A DNA stretch of 46,912 bases from positions 1 to 46,912 of the forward strand of contig JBNGIS010020630.1 in the NCBI GenBank assembly GCA_049999725.1. The letters run 5' to 3'. The number at the start of each line of letters is the position of its first letter. Position 1 is the stretch's first letter. Source of the stretch: Haplomitrium mnioides (lineage: Eukaryota; Marchantiophyta; Haplomitriopsida; Calobryales). Below the pieces are notes generated by a model. It had not been told where the DNA came from and did no database searches. It saw only the letters and a list, made by a program, of their open reading frames with translations. Shown one piece after another: positions 44,991 through 46,912 of the stretch. The position numbers were made by a program, and so were the translations under genes.

Positions 44991-45330
44991 GCATAGGTTT
45001 TGTCATTGTTGCTTTGAATCCTATGTGCGCATAGAGTCAAAGCAAGCCTAAGAACTATTGTTTTTGTTTGTGATCCTACACATGCAGAGGTTTTGTTGTT
45101 CTTCGTTTGAATCCTATACGTGCATAGAGTTAAAAGGAGAAAGGAATTGTTGGTGTTTTTGGTTGCCTTGTACACACCTAGGATTTGTTATTGTTGGCTT
45201 GAATCTTATATGCCCTTAAAGTCAAAATTAGCTTACAAATTGTTGTTTTTGTTTTTGACCCTATGTACATATAAGATTTCTTATTGATAGTTCAAATTTT
45301 TGTGTGTTTAAAGTTAAAGCAACATGATGA
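44991..45330. repeat. Tandem array of about 93 bp, four units
   Basis: TTTGAAT/CTTGAAT cores recur at 45011, 45105, 45197 and about 45289. Units contain CCTATGTGCGCATAGAGTC and TTGTTTTTGTTTGTG-like text, matching the array at 42560-42925. It lies some 300 bp upstream of the DUF7869-like remnant on the + strand, so it may be in an intron of that gene. Confidence 0.82.
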
Positions 45331-45639
45331 ATCCTTGATGTTGTTTGCAAACCTTTCTCGAAAAAGAGTTGTTATTGTTGTTTGGAAGTTTTTCTAACCT
45401 AAAGGTGTAAGGGTATTCATTTTCTGCACTATATCTACCTCCCAATCTCTTTTAAAATTCTTGATTTCAATACATGTTTTATAGAAATATTTATATATTT
45501 TGGTTTTTTGTGTGTTGTCAAATATAGTTGACAATAGTTTTTTCATCGTGACCAAAAAATGAAAGAAAGAACAAAAATTACAAACCATCGAAGAAAATGT
45601 TGTATTGATGGTAGAAAATAGTTAAGCATTGGGATTGAT

Positions 45640-46850
45640 AATATACATCAAAAGAAAAGAGTGATTCCACATTGGATTTCACCACAAAAAAACATTAATA
45701 ATGTTTTTTTTTTGTGGGTACGCATATTGTTGGCTCTTTAATTTTCAATCATACAATTCCTTGAGGGTCTTTCAAACCTACAAAGACTTTCAAAGCGACT
45801 CTAATTTGACTGTTACAGTATTCAATAAAATACTATGTGAGTTTCAAGGGTTGCCAACTCCTACCTTGTATCTTCAACTCGACAATACGACATGAGAGAA
45901 CAAGAATTCTACTTTATTTAGATATGGTAGTCTCTTGATTGCCAAGAATATCTTTCAAAAAATCAAAGTGGTATTTCTCATGGTTGGCCATACCCACCAT
46001 CAAATTGATAAAATGTTCAATAGATTCTTGAAATAATTGAAACGTGTTAGATTCTTAACAAGTGACTACAATTGTCTTATAATCCAAAACTAGAGATAGC
46101 TCTTCTATTGGAAATTTGGGATTTCATATATTTTCTACACCAACGTCTTTTGTTGGTTCAAAAGATTAATAATATAACTTTCAGTCAACAATTCAAGTTC
46201 AAGTTGAGTGATTCAAATGCAAAGATTTAGAGTAAAAAAATTTCAACATATGAACTTTGGCTACCTAGGGATGGTGGCTATCAACTCAAGTATCTATGAG
46301 AAAAGGACGCAAAAATGGCTAGTATAATGTTGATCCCCTTGAAGGTTTATTCTGAAATCAAGTGATCTCAAGAAAAAGCAAGAGAAGTTGATGCTTAGAA
46401 AGTGGTCTTTGCAATTAAAGACAATATAAGTCACAACTACTACCCATTCTTTGCAAATTCTAACACCTAGTAGTGGAATGAATTTTTTTTTTGCACAACA
46501 AGAGATTGTGGCATAAATTGTTGAAAGAAAGAGACAATAACTCAAAATAAAATTGACATTTTGAGCTTCACAATCTACACATTCTTGTAATGAATCTCAA
46601 AACATTCGTGTAACTTCTTAAGTTGATGTTCACGAGCAAGAAGAAGAGGCTTCACTTTGACACAAATTTTGTCCACATCGAGAAATTGATGATGGAGCAC
46701 ATAGGTCACGAGAAAGAACCATTTCATATTAAACAAGATACACACACAAATTCGGCCAACTATACAATGTGAAAGCTTAAAGGCTAAAATTTTGTTGCTG
46801 CAATAATCAACCCAAATGGCACATCATTTTGGATTGCAAATGTCCACAAT
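45640..46850 (+). pseudogene. DUF7869-like protein remnant (C-terminal half)
   Basis: The frame 45701-45895 reads SDSNLTVTVFNKILCEF and LPTPTLYLQLDNTT, then TGA at 45893, and continues ENKNSTLFRYGSLLIAKNIF, QKIKVVFLMVGHTHHQID (GHTH at 45986-45997) and KMFNRFLK. LYLQLDN...ENKN...VGHTH..ID is the signature I associate with the DUF7869 domain, found in plant, algal and animal proteins of unknown function, often in repeated, transposon-like copies. Later, at 46192-46290, FKLSDSNAKI and STYELWLPRDGGYQLKYL occur. Near the end, VAAIINPNGTSFWIANVHN (46794-46850) looks like a C-terminal module. Several stops make it non-functional. The name is from memory of the motif and needs a profile search. The gene may continue past the window. 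Confidence 0.55.
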
Positions 46851-46912
46851 TTTTTTTTCATTTGATAAAGAAAACCTCCAAGTCCAAAACAAGTAAGTGT
46901 CAAATCTTAGCT

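Noticed and set aside
1-46912. tRNA, rRNA or other structured RNA genes
   Set aside because: I looked for tRNA box A/B patterns and rRNA-like conserved stretches and saw none I could support.

Overview
This window looks like nuclear DNA from a land plant with a large, repeat-rich genome. A gymnosperm is my best guess, but a fern or lycophyte is not excluded. It has no prokaryotic features and I could not support any intact host gene. It holds old Ty1/copia elements, LINE fragments, a giant-LTR gag-only element, tandem arrays and long AT-rich stretches, all at different stages of decay. No sequence search was possible, so family names rest on motif reading.

The most interesting content is a dispersed gene family present twice, as pseudogenes. 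It combines a domain that looks ParB/sulfiredoxin-like with a beta-class DNA amino-methyltransferase (N6/N4 type: motif IV, then QKP, then motif I). Copy A is on the + strand (about 1.7-4.8 kb, possibly with a 5' exon at 969-1268). Copy B is on the - strand, in pieces from 40372 down to 21787. The pieces align with copy A exon by exon and end at the equivalent stop codon. Copy B has been stretched to 18.6 kb by two elements: a 10.3-kb LTR retrotransposon in the ParB-like exon (29406-39712, with a 5-bp target duplication) and a roughly 6-kb long-terminal-repeat-like element in the last intron (22455-28473). A third related oddity, at the right end, is a + strand remnant of another protein that resembles the DUF7869 family (45640-46850).

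Tandem arrays built around near-palindromic cores (GGACTCTAGAGTCC and TATGCGCGCATA) accompany these genes. There is a 30-bp array at 255-416, 24-bp arrays at 1387-1509, 3214-3457 and (degraded) 29068-29210, and arrays of about 93 bp at 42560-42925 and 44991-45330. The 24-bp unit is close to a perfect reverse palindrome. In both gene copies it sits in the same inter-exon interval, between the ParB-like and methyltransferase exons.

Layout: 1-4823 arrays plus copy A; 4932-5031 assembly gap; 5556-9730 decayed Copia element on the - strand with gag, integrase, RT and RNase H all recognisable; 9740-11640 two LINE RT fragments head to head in opposite orientation; 11660-13390 a second Copia remnant (LTR, PBS, gag) on the - strand; 13391-21786 mostly featureless; 21787-40372 copy B with its two nested elements; 40373-45639 noncoding with two arrays; 45640-46850 DUF7869-like remnant.
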